64,000 bases of DNA, taken from Lamellibrachia columna. Lineage: Eukaryota > Annelida > Polychaeta > Sabellida > Siboglinidae. The notes beneath the pieces were generated by a model, which had not been told where the DNA came from, ran no database searches, and saw only the letters and a program-made list of their open reading frames with translations. The position numbers and the translations under genes were made by a program. The stretch is from assembly GCA_963662155.1 (NCBI GenBank), contig OY759261.1, positions 2,792,227-2,856,226 on the forward strand, in the 5' to 3' direction. Shown piece after piece: positions 1 through 13,300 of this stretch; the stretch's first letter is position 1, and each line of letters starts with the position of its first letter.

Positions 1-669
1 GTGTTATTTGGTATTTATATTGAACTACACAATTTAAGCATAATTTAAATTACGTTAGATATTCTAATAATATAAAAAGTACAACATAATTTGTTCCAAA
101 TGTTGTAATTGCAATTGTACAACATGTAAAACTGTAGTATGTAATTGAAATTTCAAAACTAATACAGCCTATGTAGCTGTTGACTCTTGCACTATTTGAA
201 AAAGTTGTCAGCTGCCTACAATGTCCTGCACAGGCAACACAGGCTACTGAGGGTTATGCAATTAAGAGCCAGCTCATTAAACAATGTGGTCCTGCCAATT
301 AAGACTTCTTTAGAATAAGACTAGTGAGCCAGACCATGTGCACCAGTAGTCTGGCTTGGCCAGTCTGGGGCTAGCTGTTGGCCATCTGACAAGGGCTTAG
401 TGACCATGGGCATTTGCAGGTGCTTTGTAAATCTTAGTTGTCCACCAGGGCCTACATAATATTGTAAAAAAAAATGTATAAATCAATTATATCGTTTACA
501 CTAATTTCCTCAGGATTTTAAACTAATTAGTCTTGATATGGCTGCTATGACATGCGTATGATTGTTTGGAGTAGCTTTGTTTTTTGTTTTGGTCTTGTTA
601 TGCCACCTGTGTCTGTGAGTCTGTATTGTATGCCTGTGGAACGTTCCTTATAATAAGGAATGAGTCTGA

Positions 670-812
670 AATAAACTTATCTATGTATAATACCAGTAGG
701 GACATCAAACAAAATAAACTTATCTATCTATGTATAATACCAGTAGGGACATCAAACAAAACAAACTTATCTATCTATGTATAATACCAGTAGGGACATC
801 AAACATAATACA
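670..812. repeat. 3-copy tandem repeat, ~56-bp unit
   Basis: Units contain TATGTATAATACCAGTAGGG and ACATCAAACA, with a variable (TATC) run. Confidence 0.8.
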
Positions 813-949
813 ATTGTACAGACAGTGACTGGGACATATCAGAACTCATGTTGATACAATGTTGTAATGCTTATAGCTAATTAAGTGTAGTTGTTTATTG
901 AAATGATATACTATTTAAAATTTTCATGTTTAAATATTTAAAATAAAAG

Positions 950-1085
950 TGGTGTACCCAGTACTTGGGGCTGTTCAAAGTGCACCCCCTGGCAGACCTG
1001 TTTACACTTCACCCCCTGGCAGACCTGTTTACACTTCGCCCCCTGGCAGACCTGTTCATTCCAACACCAACTCAACTTCTCTGGG
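950..1085 (-). mobile_element. SINE 3' fragment with internal repeat
   Basis: Reverse orientation copy of the SINE 3' half (GTTCAAAGTG, CCAACACCAACTCAACTTCT, CTGGGAAGCATTC) with about three internal units of CACCCCCTGGCAGACCTG. Matches the minus-strand element at 40050-40560. Confidence 0.7.
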
Positions 1086-1295
1086 AAGCATTCTTTCTAA
1101 AGTATTTACATTTTAGTCCTTTTGAAACTATTCATATACTTTGTCAAAGTATGTGTATTCAAATATTTTTTTCAACATGTGCAAAATATTTATAATCTGA
1201 AGATATATTTAGATACTTTTAAAAGTATTAAACTTATATAAATATTTAAGTGAAGTCTGCAGCTTGTGTCAACGGACAAACGTCTATGTTGTTAG

Positions 1296-1385
1296 ACGGA
1301 CATGACGGGGTCCCAGCTGAGGACCATGGAAGTGAAGTGTGCTATGGACCTGACGAGACATGCCACTATCAAGGACCTCGAGATG
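1296..1385 (+). CDS. TLK: TLK exon T1 (coiled-coil region)
   Basis: Phase 0 at both ends, 30 codons. An in-frame TAG at 1293-1295 forces the start to the TTAG acceptor just before it; the donor is ATG|GTGAGA. The end (TIKDLEM) runs straight into QNEELRKR of the next exon and aligns with the human coiled-coil around RIDDLLRANCDLRRQ. Similarity further upstream is weak, so this is the least certain exon. Confidence 0.6.
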
Positions 1386-4300
1386 GTGAGATCACTTCTT
1401 CTGTCACAATTGACCGCCTACATGATGTCCTTGTCTTCCCAATACATTTCACATTTGTTCCCCCAGTTTTCTTATTTGGATACTTTCTAAAACGTTGTAA
1501 TGTATTTAAGTACGAATATATTCTAAAAGGTATTTGTATTTTCATACTTTTAAAATGTATTCATATTTTCGTACTTCCTTACACACTCTGTCGTGTCAGC
1601 CACTGGAGTTGAACTCTGGCTCCAGATGCCTCTGTTCCTCATTGCCTTGTGCAACTCTAAGGGCTCCAGTTACACATCTTTACATTCTAAAACTAACCTC
1701 TACAGTGATAACTATTTCACATAATACCAGTGACACACTATGTATTATATTGTTGATATTGAAATAGACATACAACTTTACATTCTAAAACTAACCTCTA
1801 CAGTGATAGCTATTTCACATAATACCAGTGACACACTATGTATTATATTGTTGATATTGAAATAGACATACAACTTTACATTCTAAAACTAACCTCTACA
1901 GTGATAACTATTTCACATAATACCAGTGACACACTATGTATTATATTGTTGATATTGAAATAGACATACAACTTTACATTCTAAAACTAACCTCTACAGT
2001 GATAGCTATTTCACATAATACCAGTGACACACTATGTATTATATTGTTGATATTGAAATAGACATACAACTTTACATTCTAAAACTAACCTCTACAGTGA
2101 TAACTCTTTCACATAATACCAGTGACACACTATGTATTATATTGTTGATATTGAAATAGACATACAACTTTACATTCTAAAACTAACCTCTACAGTGATA
2201 ACTCTTTCACATAATACCAGTGACACACTATGTATTATATTGTTGATATTGAAATAGACATACAACTTTACATTCTAAAACTAACCTCTACAGTGATAAC
2301 TCTTTCACATAATACCAGTGACACACTATGTATTATATTGTTGATATTGAAATAGACATACAACTTTACATTCTAAAACTAACCTCTACAGTGATAACTC
2401 TTTCACATAATACCAGTGACACACTATGTATTATATTGTTGATATTGAAATATACATACAACTTTACATTCTAAAACTAACCTCTACAGTGATAACTATT
2501 TCACATAATACCAGTGACACACTATGTATTATATTGTTGATATTGAAATATACATACAACTTTACATTCTAAAACTAACCTCTACAGTGATAACTATTTC
2601 ACATAATACCAGTGACACACTATGTATTATATTGTTGATATTGAAATAGACATACAACTTTACATTCTAAAACTAACCTCTACAGTGATAACTATTTCAC
2701 ATAATACAAGTGACACACTATGTATTATATTGTTGATATTGAAATAGACATACAACTTTACATTCTAAAACTAACCTCTACAGTGATAACTCTTTCACAT
2801 AATACCAGTGACACACTATGTATTATATTGTTGATATTGAAATAGACATACAACTTTACATTCTAAAACTAACCTCTACAGTGATAACTATTTCACATAA
2901 TACAAGTGACACACTATGTATTATATTGTTGATATTGAAATAGACATACAACTTTACATTATAAAACTAACCTCTACAGTGATAACTCTTTCACATAATA
3001 CCAGTGACACACTATGTATTATATTGTTGATATTGAAATAGACATACAACTTTACATTCTAAAACTAACCTCTACAGTGATAACTATTTCACATAATACC
3101 AGTGACACACTATGTATTATATTGTTGATATTGAAATATACATACAACTTTACATTCTAAAACTAACCTCTACAGTGATAACTATTTCACATAATACCAG
3201 TGACACACTATGTATTATATTGTTGATATTGAAATATACATACAACTTTACATTCTAAAACTAACCTCTACAGTGATAACTATTTCACATAATACCAGTG
3301 ACACACTATGTATTATATTGTTGATATTGAAATAGACATACAACTTTACATTCTAAAACTAACCTCTACAGTGATAACTATTTCACATAATACCAGTGAC
3401 ACACTATGTATTATATTGTTGATATTGAAATATACATACAACTTTACATTCTAAAACTAACCTCTACAGTGATAACTATTTCACATAATACCAGTGACAC
3501 ACTATGTATTATATTGTTGATATTGAAATAGACATACAACTTTACATTCTAAAACTAACCTCTACAGTGATAACTATTTCACATAATACCAGTGACACAC
3601 TATGTATCATATTGTTGATATTGAAATAGACATACAACTGTAGTTGCTCATTGTACCAGTCACAGAGTCATATGTGAGCTGGCATAGTCACATAACCACG
3701 GTACACAAACAGTTGTTGCTGGTCATACCATCACAACAAAAACATTCGTCAGGCAATGTGCACTTAGCATTGTGGGATTGTTTTCAGCAAAACGAGGAGC
3801 TGCGCAAGCGACTGGCGGCCCACGAGAAACAACTGGAGAAACAGAAGGAAACCATTCTCAAGTGTGTCAACATGACCAAGAAACTACTCATTGAGAAGGT
3901 ACACTCGACACACGACACTCGACACACGACACACGACACATTTGTTGGATTTAAATCTGTATTTTTTACTTCTTTATGTTGCTCTCCTCTTTACCCCTGT
4001 AGTCCGGGGTGGGGCTGGCACTGATATCTCTTTACCCCTGTAGTCCGGGTGGCGCTGGCACTGATACCTCTTTAACCCTGTAGTCCGGGGTGAGGCTGGC
4101 ATTGATATCTCTTTACCCCTGTAGTCTGGGGTGGGGCTGGCACTGATACCTCTTTACCCCTGTAGTCTGGGGTGGCGCTGGCACTGATACCTCTTTAACC
4201 CTGTAGTCCGGGGTGAGGCTGGCATTGATATCTCTTTACCCCTGTAGTCTGGGGTGGGGCTGGCATTGATACCTCTTTACCCCTGTAGTCCGGGTGGCGC

Positions 4301-7300
4301 TGGCACTGATACCTCTTTACCCCTGTAGTCCGGGGTGAGGCTGGCATTGATATCTCTTTACCCCTGAAGTCTGGGGTGGGGCTGGCACTGATACCTCTTT
4401 AACCCTGTAGTCCGGGTGGCGCTGGCACTGATACCTCTTTACCCCTGTAGTCCGGGGTGAGGCTGGCATTGATATCTCTTTACCCCTGAAGTCTGGGGTG
4501 GGGCTGGCACTGATACCTCTTTACCCCTGTAGTCCGGGAGGGGCTGGCATTGATACCTCTTTACCCCTGTAGTCCGGGGTGGGGCTGGCACTGATACCTC
4601 TTTACCCCTGTAGTCAGGGTGGGGCTGGCATTGATACCTCTTTACCCCTGTAGTCTGGGGTGGGGCTGGCACTGATACCTCTTTATCCCTGTAGTCCAGG
4701 TGAGGCTGGCACTGATACCTCATTACCCCTGAAGTCTAGGGTGGGGCTGGCACTGATACCTCATTACCCCTGAAGTCTAGGGTGGGGCTGGCACTGATAC
4801 CTCATGACCCCTGAAGTCTGGGGTGGGGCTGGCACTGATATCTCATTACCCCTGAAGTTTAGGTGGGGCTGGCACTGATACCTCATGACCCCTGAAGTCT
4901 GGGGTGGGGCTGGCACTGATACCTCATTACCCCTGAAGTCTGGGGTTGAGCTGGCACTGATACCTCATTACCCCTGAAGTCTGGGGTGGGGCTGGCACTG
5001 ATACCTCATTACCCCTGAAGTCTGGGGTGGAGCTGGCACTGATACCAACCATCAGTTTTATTTTCCTTCTGTCAATGATCCCATTTCACGGCCATCTCCG
5101 CTCCCCAATCCCTCCCTCTCGTTTTCCCTTCCTGCCAAACCTCGTTTCACACAGTCCTCCCTGTATAATGCTGTATAAATTTGTGTAACATTTTTCATTG
5201 GTTAGTCAGCCTATGGCACTCCTGTTGCGATCAAATGTCGCCATCTATCAGGCTACGAAATACCTACATCAAACGACTTCTGCTAGGTTTTGTTCAAAAG
5301 AGTTCAAACGTTTAACTTGCAAGATGTCATTGTCCAGCGGTTGAGAGGGTGGGTGGATTTAACAAGTTGACCAATGGTAAAGCGTATTGAGCATTTAAAC
5401 AATCACAGCGCCTCTAGTGACGATGTCTGATTTTGGGAAACTGTTTTCAGTAAGGGTTGTCCTGGCGGGCCATACCTGCTTTAGCATTAAATAAAAAAAA
5501 TTGCGGTCAGAATTTACTCGTCAAATCTTCTAGACTTTAAGAGCCTATATACATTTTAAGTCATGTTTACATTCGCTACTTTTCTTTACGGTTTAGGGTG
5601 ATATCTATCTTCACTGTTCTTTTCATTGGCAATGAGAGTGATTATATTGCTACTATGTATGTGGCCGTCTGATGTACACGATTAAAATCGCTTTGAACCT
5701 GGAGAACAATGCGTTGACTACACTTCTGTAGTACTCTATGTACTCATTGGTCGAGTGATTACAAATTCAGTTATAAATCTCGACCTGGCGAGCACAAAGA
5801 AGACAGACAATTAAAACACATCTGTGAGAAATGCCTCCCAGACCATTGCGTGCGGCCCTGAAGAAGATAAGGAGGCAGACATCTTACAACATGTCAGAAT
5901 AAGGCACAAGAACAATTCAGTCTTTTTGCTTGTTTTGTTTCAAGCTAATTTTGCAAAAACAATTTAACCTATCTAGTATCCTCTACGACATGCCAGCTCA
6001 TTTGTGCAAATTTATTAGTTAGTTTTGGTAAAATCATTGGACACACTATTAATTCAGTGAAAAAAGGCCAAAGTGATGCGGTTCTATAGACTAATCAGGC
6101 TGATCACACTTTTGAGAGTTCCCCCGATCTAACGATCAAAGTGATGCGGTTCTATACACTCATCAGGCTGATCACACTTTTGAGAGTTCCCCCGATCTAA
6201 CGATCAAAGTGATGCAGTTCTATACACTCATCAGGCTGGTCACGCTTTTGAGAGTTCCCCCGATCTAACGATCAAAGTGATGCAGTTCTATACACTCATC
6301 AGGCTGGTCACGCTTTTGAGAGTTCCCCCGATCTAACGATCAAAGTGATGCGGTTCTATACACTCATCAGGCTGGTCACGCTTTTGAGAGTTCCCCCGAT
6401 CTAACGATCAAAGTGATGCGGTTCTATACACTCATCAGGCTGGTCACGCTTTTGAGAGTTCCCCCGATCTAACGATCAAAGTGATGCAGTTCTATACACT
6501 CATCAGGCTGGTCACGCTTTTGAGAGTTCCCCCGATCTAACGATCAAAGTGATGCAGTTCTATACACTCATCAGGCTGGTCACGCTTTTGAGAGTTTCCC
6601 CGATCTAACGATCAAAGTGATGCGGTTCTATACACTCATCAGGCTGGTCACACTTTTGAGAGTTCCCCTGATCTAACGATCAAAGTGATGCGGTTCTATA
6701 CAGGAATAAACTCTTATCAACCGATTGCGCATATTATTAAAACTATTCACACGCTACCAATTTGTAAACGTGATGTGCTAAATCAAGTGAGATGGATGAA
6801 GCCGTTCTGTACAGTTGTGTGGTATTTGAAGACGTTGCTCTGTTTGTTTCCAGAGCAACCTGGAGAAGAAAGCAGCCCGGCAGAGGTGCATGGAGAATCG
6901 ACTCCGACTCGGGCAGTTCGTCACACAGCGCCAGGGAGCGCAGTTTGTTGAGAACTGGGTCGACGGATTTGCATTCACCGATCTCGTTAAGTAAGTGCTG
7001 TTGTGTTGAAAATATATTCCTGGTAAATATTTTGTAGTAATAAATATAACTAGACATGTTCTTCCGCGTAGTTCCCTTTAAAGTGGTGACGCTGACAAGT
7101 TCTTGTCCTGCTGCACTGCTTCAGCTGTTGTCCTCGTCTACTGGGCGAAAGATAACAGTAACATGGGGTGCTGCGACGTACCTGCTAGAACATGTTGTCC
7201 TCGTCTACTGGGCGAAAGATAACAGTAACATGGGGTGCTGCGACGTACCTGCTAGAACATGTTGTCCTCGTCTACTGGGCGAAAGATAACAGTAACATGG

Positions 7301-10300
7301 GGTGCTGCGACGTACCTGCTAGAACATGTTGTCCTCGTCTACTGGGCGAAAGATAACAGTAACATGGGGTGCTGCGACGTACCTGCTAGAACATGTTGTC
7401 CTCGTCTACTGGGCGAAAGATAACAGTAACATGGGGTGCTGCGACGTACCTGCTAGAACATGTTGTCCTCGTCTACTGGGCGAAAGATAACAGTAACATG
7501 GGGTGCTGCGACGTACCTGCTAGAACATGTTGTCCTCGTCTACTGGGCGAAAGATAACAGTAACATGGGGTGCTGCGACGTACCTGCTAGAACATGTTGT
7601 CCTCGTCTACTGGGCGAAAGATAACAGTAACATGGGGTGCTGCGACGTACATGCTAGAACATGTTGTCCTCGTCTACTGGGCGAAAGATAACAGTAACAT
7701 GGGGTGCTGCGACGTACCTGCTAGAACATGTTGTCCTCGTCTACTGGGCGAAAGATAACAGTAACATGGGGTGCTGCGACGTACATGCTAGAACATGTTG
7801 TCCTCGTCTACTGGGCGAAAGATAACTATAACATGGGGTGCTGCGACGTACATGCTAGAACATGTTGTCCTCGTCTACTGGGCTAAAGATAACAATAACA
7901 TGGGGTGCTGCGACGTACATGCTAGAATATGGGACTATCAATCTAGATAACCCAGGTTTGAATCCTCTTTCTGCCGTTTTGAAGCTTGGGCAGTTTCGTT
8001 CATTCCAAGTTGCTCCAGTTCACTCAGCTGTATCAATGAGTACCTGACTATAGACAGTTCACTCAGCTGTATCAATGAGTACCTGACTATAGACAGTTCA
8101 CTCAGCTGTATCAATGAGTACCTGACTATAGACAGTTCACTCAGCTGTATCAATGAGTACCTGACTATAGACAGTTCACTCAGCTGTATCAATGAGTACC
8201 TGGCAATAGGCAGTTCACTCAGCTGTATCAATGAGTACCTGGCTAAAGACAGAGGTGGATATGTGAATGAACAGTCTTTTATCTTGTTAATTTCCACTTA
8301 TATAATTTAGTGTTTTCACATTTTATGTGTACTATCCTGTGTTTCATTTGTTTGTTGCTAGGCAACAAGAGAAAACAGCACAAGACCGGGAAGAAATAGA
8401 ACGACAGAGGAAGATCCTGAGTAAACGGAAGCCCCCAACGGCCGGAGCGTCCGAGTCAAAGCGACCAAAGGCCAACAAGGAGGCAGACGGCTTTGTACGG
8501 CCAGCAGAAAAACCGTGAGTGTTGTTTTGTTGAAATTTTGACAAATGTTTAATGTACAAACCATCCCTGTGTCCCCTGGCACATAGGAAACTGGCAGGAA
8601 ATATGAAGAACACACAGACATAGACACACACACAGACACACACACAGACATAGACACGTTGTACTTTATAGTATAGAAGTGGGCAGCAGTACCCCAGCAG
8701 TTAGGGGAGATGAGAAGCCATTGTAAAAAGCAGGCTTATTTGTTGACTTTTGGTCAGGGAAAATTACATTTTGGTCAGAGAATAGTCGGGGAATTGTTCA
8801 ATTAGTTCCCTGTATGAAACCCTGTGATTATGAAAGGGCAATAAAGAAGTGTTGTGTTTCAGTCTGACGCTGGCTGAGTTCTACGAGCAGGATGAGATCC
8901 TGAAGCTACGTCAGGCAGGACTGCGCAAGGAGGAGACAGACTTGCAGGCAGAGATGGAGAAACTGGAGCGTGAGAGAAACCTCCACATACGGGAACTGAA
9001 GCGCATACACAACGAGGATAACTCTAGGTGAGGCTAGGGTCAGGGTCATACACAACGAGGATAACTCTAGGTGAGGCTGGTGTCAGGGTCATACACAACG
9101 AGGACACCTCTAGGTGAGGCTGGGGTCAGGGTCATAGACAACAAGGACAACTCTATGTGAGGCTGGGGTCAGGGTCATACACAACAAGGACAACTCTAGG
9201 TGAGGCTAAGGTCAGGGTCATAGACAATGAGGACAACTCTATGTGAGGCTGGGGTCAGGGTCATAGACAACGAGGACAACTCTAGGTGAGGCTGGGGTCA
9301 GGGTCATACACAACGAGGATAACTCTAGGTGAGGCTGTGGTCAGGGTCATACACAACGAGGATAACTCTAGGTGAGGCTGGGGTCAGGATCATTTTGTGT
9401 GTAAAGCATGTTGTTGTTGTTGTTGTTGTGATGCTATGATCCTTCTAAACAGGGACAGCGTGCATTCTGTCCTCAAACTTGCTCTATGCTGTATTGAATG
9501 AGTTGTACGATATAGGTCGGTCACGAGCCAGGGACTGCGCACTAGCCATGTCTTCTTTATCTACACACTGGTTACCTAAGGTTTTTGCCTGGATTAATGA
9601 AGTGTGTCAATTAATGAACACCCTATTATCACCCATGCTGTGACTATTGCTAACATACGTGTATGTATCATTAATTTATATTGCTTTATTATTTTATTGA
9701 TCTCCTGTAAATGACAGGAACAAAGGACAACTAATGTAGCTGTGGAGTAAAAGCAATTGCTGAAACCATTAATTGTCTGACATTTTTAAGTTTGAGTGAT
9801 CTAAGACAAACCAGGTGATTCATAAAACAGTCTTATCCAGTCAGTTGTTTCCCCAAAACCGGTGGAAACATAAAAAAACTGTTAACTGTAATCAGCTCGG
9901 GACTAGAACACTTTCTTCACGGTGCACGACTTGTCCATGCGCACGAGCAGCTTCGGTCGCACCCAAGCCATCGCATAGCTCTGTAGTCAGACCACTGTAG
10001 TCGGACCACTGTAGCCAGACCACTGTAGTCGGACCACTGTAGTCAGACCACTGTAGTCGGACCACTGTAGTCGGACCACTGTAGTCGGACCATTGTAGCC
10101 AGACCACTGTAGTCGGACCACTGTAGTCAGACCACTGTAGTCGGACCACTGTAGTCGGACCACTGTAGTCGGACCACTGTAGTCGGACCATTGTAGCCAG
10201 ACCACTGTAGTCGGACCACTGTAGTCAGACCACTGTAGTCGGACCACTGTAGTCGGACCACTGTAGTCGGACCACTGTCCAGTTGTGATGAGTCTAAACA

Positions 10301-13300
10301 TGGGGGTTATGTATTAATTTTATTGCAAGGTTTACGTTGTTCATCTGGATTCTGTTGCCTTCCAAGTTTGATACGACCAGCACAGTATGTATGAGTGCTG
10401 CACGTTAGTAATACTATTCCAGATGGGTGACTATATAAATTTCCCCACAGCAGTAATTGCAGGTTTTTAGAAGAAAGTATTTCTGTGTGTCTTTGAAAAC
10501 AACCTTAACCTAGGCTGCTACATGTGCCTAGGTCTATGTAGTACATTCAGGCGGATATTGTAAATTGCAGTGAGGAGGGTTTGTATAACTGCGTACCCTT
10601 AAACTAAGCGCCCTCTCTACATTTCTGCAAAGACAAAACTCAGTATCTATAAAAAAGTCAAAATGAAACAAATGGCTTTTAAAGTTTTTGCTCTGCCTGC
10701 ATCTGGCAGTGACTGCATAGTTCAAACTGCTTTAACTGGGAAACATGATGCACTAGAACCATAAGACTTAATAGAGCAGAAGTCTTTTGCCTTTGCACGG
10801 TAAATTTGTTCTGTGGCCTTGATTTATATTGTGTGTTTGTAAACGCAGTGGTCTGTCTCTGTTGCAGGTTTAATCACCATCCTGTACTCAATGATAGGTA
10901 TCTCCTGTTGTCTCTACTTGGCAAGGGAGGCTTCAGTGAAGTACATAAAGTAAGTATTCACACGTGTGCGCATATGCGTGAACACATATATTGCACACAT
11001 ATTTTTTAGCCTTTATTTTAAAGAAAATCACTGCTATTTGAGTGTCTTCTTCACTGGTCTCCCGTGCTTGGGGGGGGGGGGCGGGGGGGTCACACCACAT
11101 TATTCTTGTAATCTGCATCTTTTAAAAAAAATTAAAATAAATATTACCCACGCCTCTCCAAAGCTGTCTCACTCTTTCAGTTTCTTCCCTTCCAGTCCTA
11201 TATACAGATTATTGTGTTTACTCGGTGGACGTTGGCGTAACTGAGTGGATGTTGGCGTGACCGAATGGACTGAGTGACTGAGTGGACGTTGGCGTGACCG
11301 AATGGACGGAGTGACTGAGTGGACGTTGGTGTGACTGAGTGGACGTTGGCGTGACTGAGTGAACGTTGGCGTGACTGAGTGGGCATTGGTATGTTGCAGG
11401 GCTTTGACCTGCAGGAACAGAGATACGTGGCATGTAAGATTCACCAGCTGAACAAGGAGTGGAAGGACGATAAGAAGGCCAACTACATCAAGTGAGTGTC
11501 ACATCACAATCACGCGTCTTATATAGTTCATTCTCTGCTCAAGATGTATACATCCCAAGTGATTGAATCTTTCTGTTAAAACTCAAGTCATTTAGCCCAT
11601 CGTGAATCAGGTTTGAAAAGAATTCGCTTTGATTATTAGATGGGGTAAATTGCAAAACTGTTATATTGTGTACAGCTGGACAACGTTTGCCCTTTTTTGC
11701 CAAATTTTGACTGGATCCAGGCAAAAATAATTTAACCCATTAGGCTCCAGCATTTTATAAAAACATGTTCCCCTGTTCCCAGGATTTCTAGCAAATTTCG
11801 AGCGATTTTACCTCCTTGTGTTAAAAAATCTGTAGAAAAAACTATTCAATATTGACAATTACAAGTTGTGTTTATTTTGAAGAGTAGTAATTTCACCACA
11901 TGCCTGTACACATAGAAATAGGATACATTAATAAAATGTTGACATTTTATCACAATTTGCAAAGACAAAATAGTTTAAAAAAAATTAAAACTTTGAAAGT
12001 TATTCTACCTTGCGACTGACATTTGACAATGGTCCCATGCTATATACCTATGCAACCCAATAAAGAAAATGTAGTTATATGTGTTAACTTTGCACCACTG
12101 AAAAAATTATCAAATTCTGGTGGTTATTTTTCAGGTTACACCATATTTTGTCATGAAAAATATAGAAATAAACATTTTCGAGATGGCGTGAACAAAACCG
12201 ATGAAAATCAAGATTTCCAAAAGGGATTTTTTGTAATAGAGGGTCCTGTATGCAGCCGGCGGCGGCCGTTGCAGAATCTAATGGGTTAATTGTTGATCCG
12301 ACGATATCGCTAAAGCTAAAATATAATTGATACTCGATAGATTTGAAATTTGATTTTAAAACGAGATGAACAGAACAACTGAATTGGGACCTTTAAAGGG
12401 AAACAAAACTCATGGTTTTGGGGCAATGAACCGAAAAAGTTAATAAAAACTAACCATTTGTAATTACAACAAGGTGTTTACAAATAGATTTTTATTTGTT
12501 GAGAATATTGCCAGACTACCCCCATTTGTACTGACATTAGTGACACCCCCATTTGTACTGGCATTAGTGACACTCCCATTTGTACTGGCATTAGTGACAC
12601 CCCCATTTGTACTGGCATTAGTGACACCCCCATTTGTACTGACATTAGTGACACCCCCATTTGTACTGACATTAGTGACACCCCCATTTGTACTAGCATT
12701 AGTGACACCCCCATTTGTACTGGCATTAGTGACACCCCCATTTGTACTGGCATTAGTGACACCCCCATTTGTACTGGCATTAGTGACACCCCCATTTGTA
12801 CTGGCATTAGTGACACCCCCATTTGTACTGGCATTAGTGACACCCCCATTTGTACTGGCATTAGTGACACCCCCATTTGTACTGGCATTAGTGACACCCC
12901 CATTTGTACTGGCATTAGTGACACCCCCATTTGTACTGGCATTAGTGACACCCCCATTTGTACTGGCATTAGTGACACCCCCATTTGTACTGGCATTAGT
13001 GACACCCCCATTTGTACTGGCATTAGTGACACCCCCATTTGTACTGGCATTAGTGACACCCCCATTTGTACTGGCATTAGTGACACCCCCATTTGTACTG
13101 GCATTAGTGACACCCCATTTGTACTGGCATTAGTGACACCCCCATTTGTACTGGCATTAGTGACACCCCCATTTGTACTGGCATTAGTGACACCCCCATT
13201 TGTACTGGCATTAGTGACACCCCCATTTGTACTGGCATTAGTGACACCCCCATTTGTACTGGCATTAGTGACCCCCCATTTGTACTGGCATTAGTGACAC

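Larger units (their letters stand above)
1..1295. other. TLK intron sequence left of exon T1
   Basis: No coding exon recognised. AT-rich unique sequence, a 3-copy ~56-bp tandem repeat (670-812) and a SINE 3' fragment (950-1085). Confidence 0.5.

Noticed and set aside
1250..1612. 120-codon ORF overlapping exon T1 in another frame
   Set aside because: The T1 frame continues the coiled coil into T2 with a good donor; this one does not match the family.
1676..3640. CRISPR-like array
   Set aside because: Units are contiguous with no unique spacers, and the DNA is clearly animal; the same holds for the other arrays.
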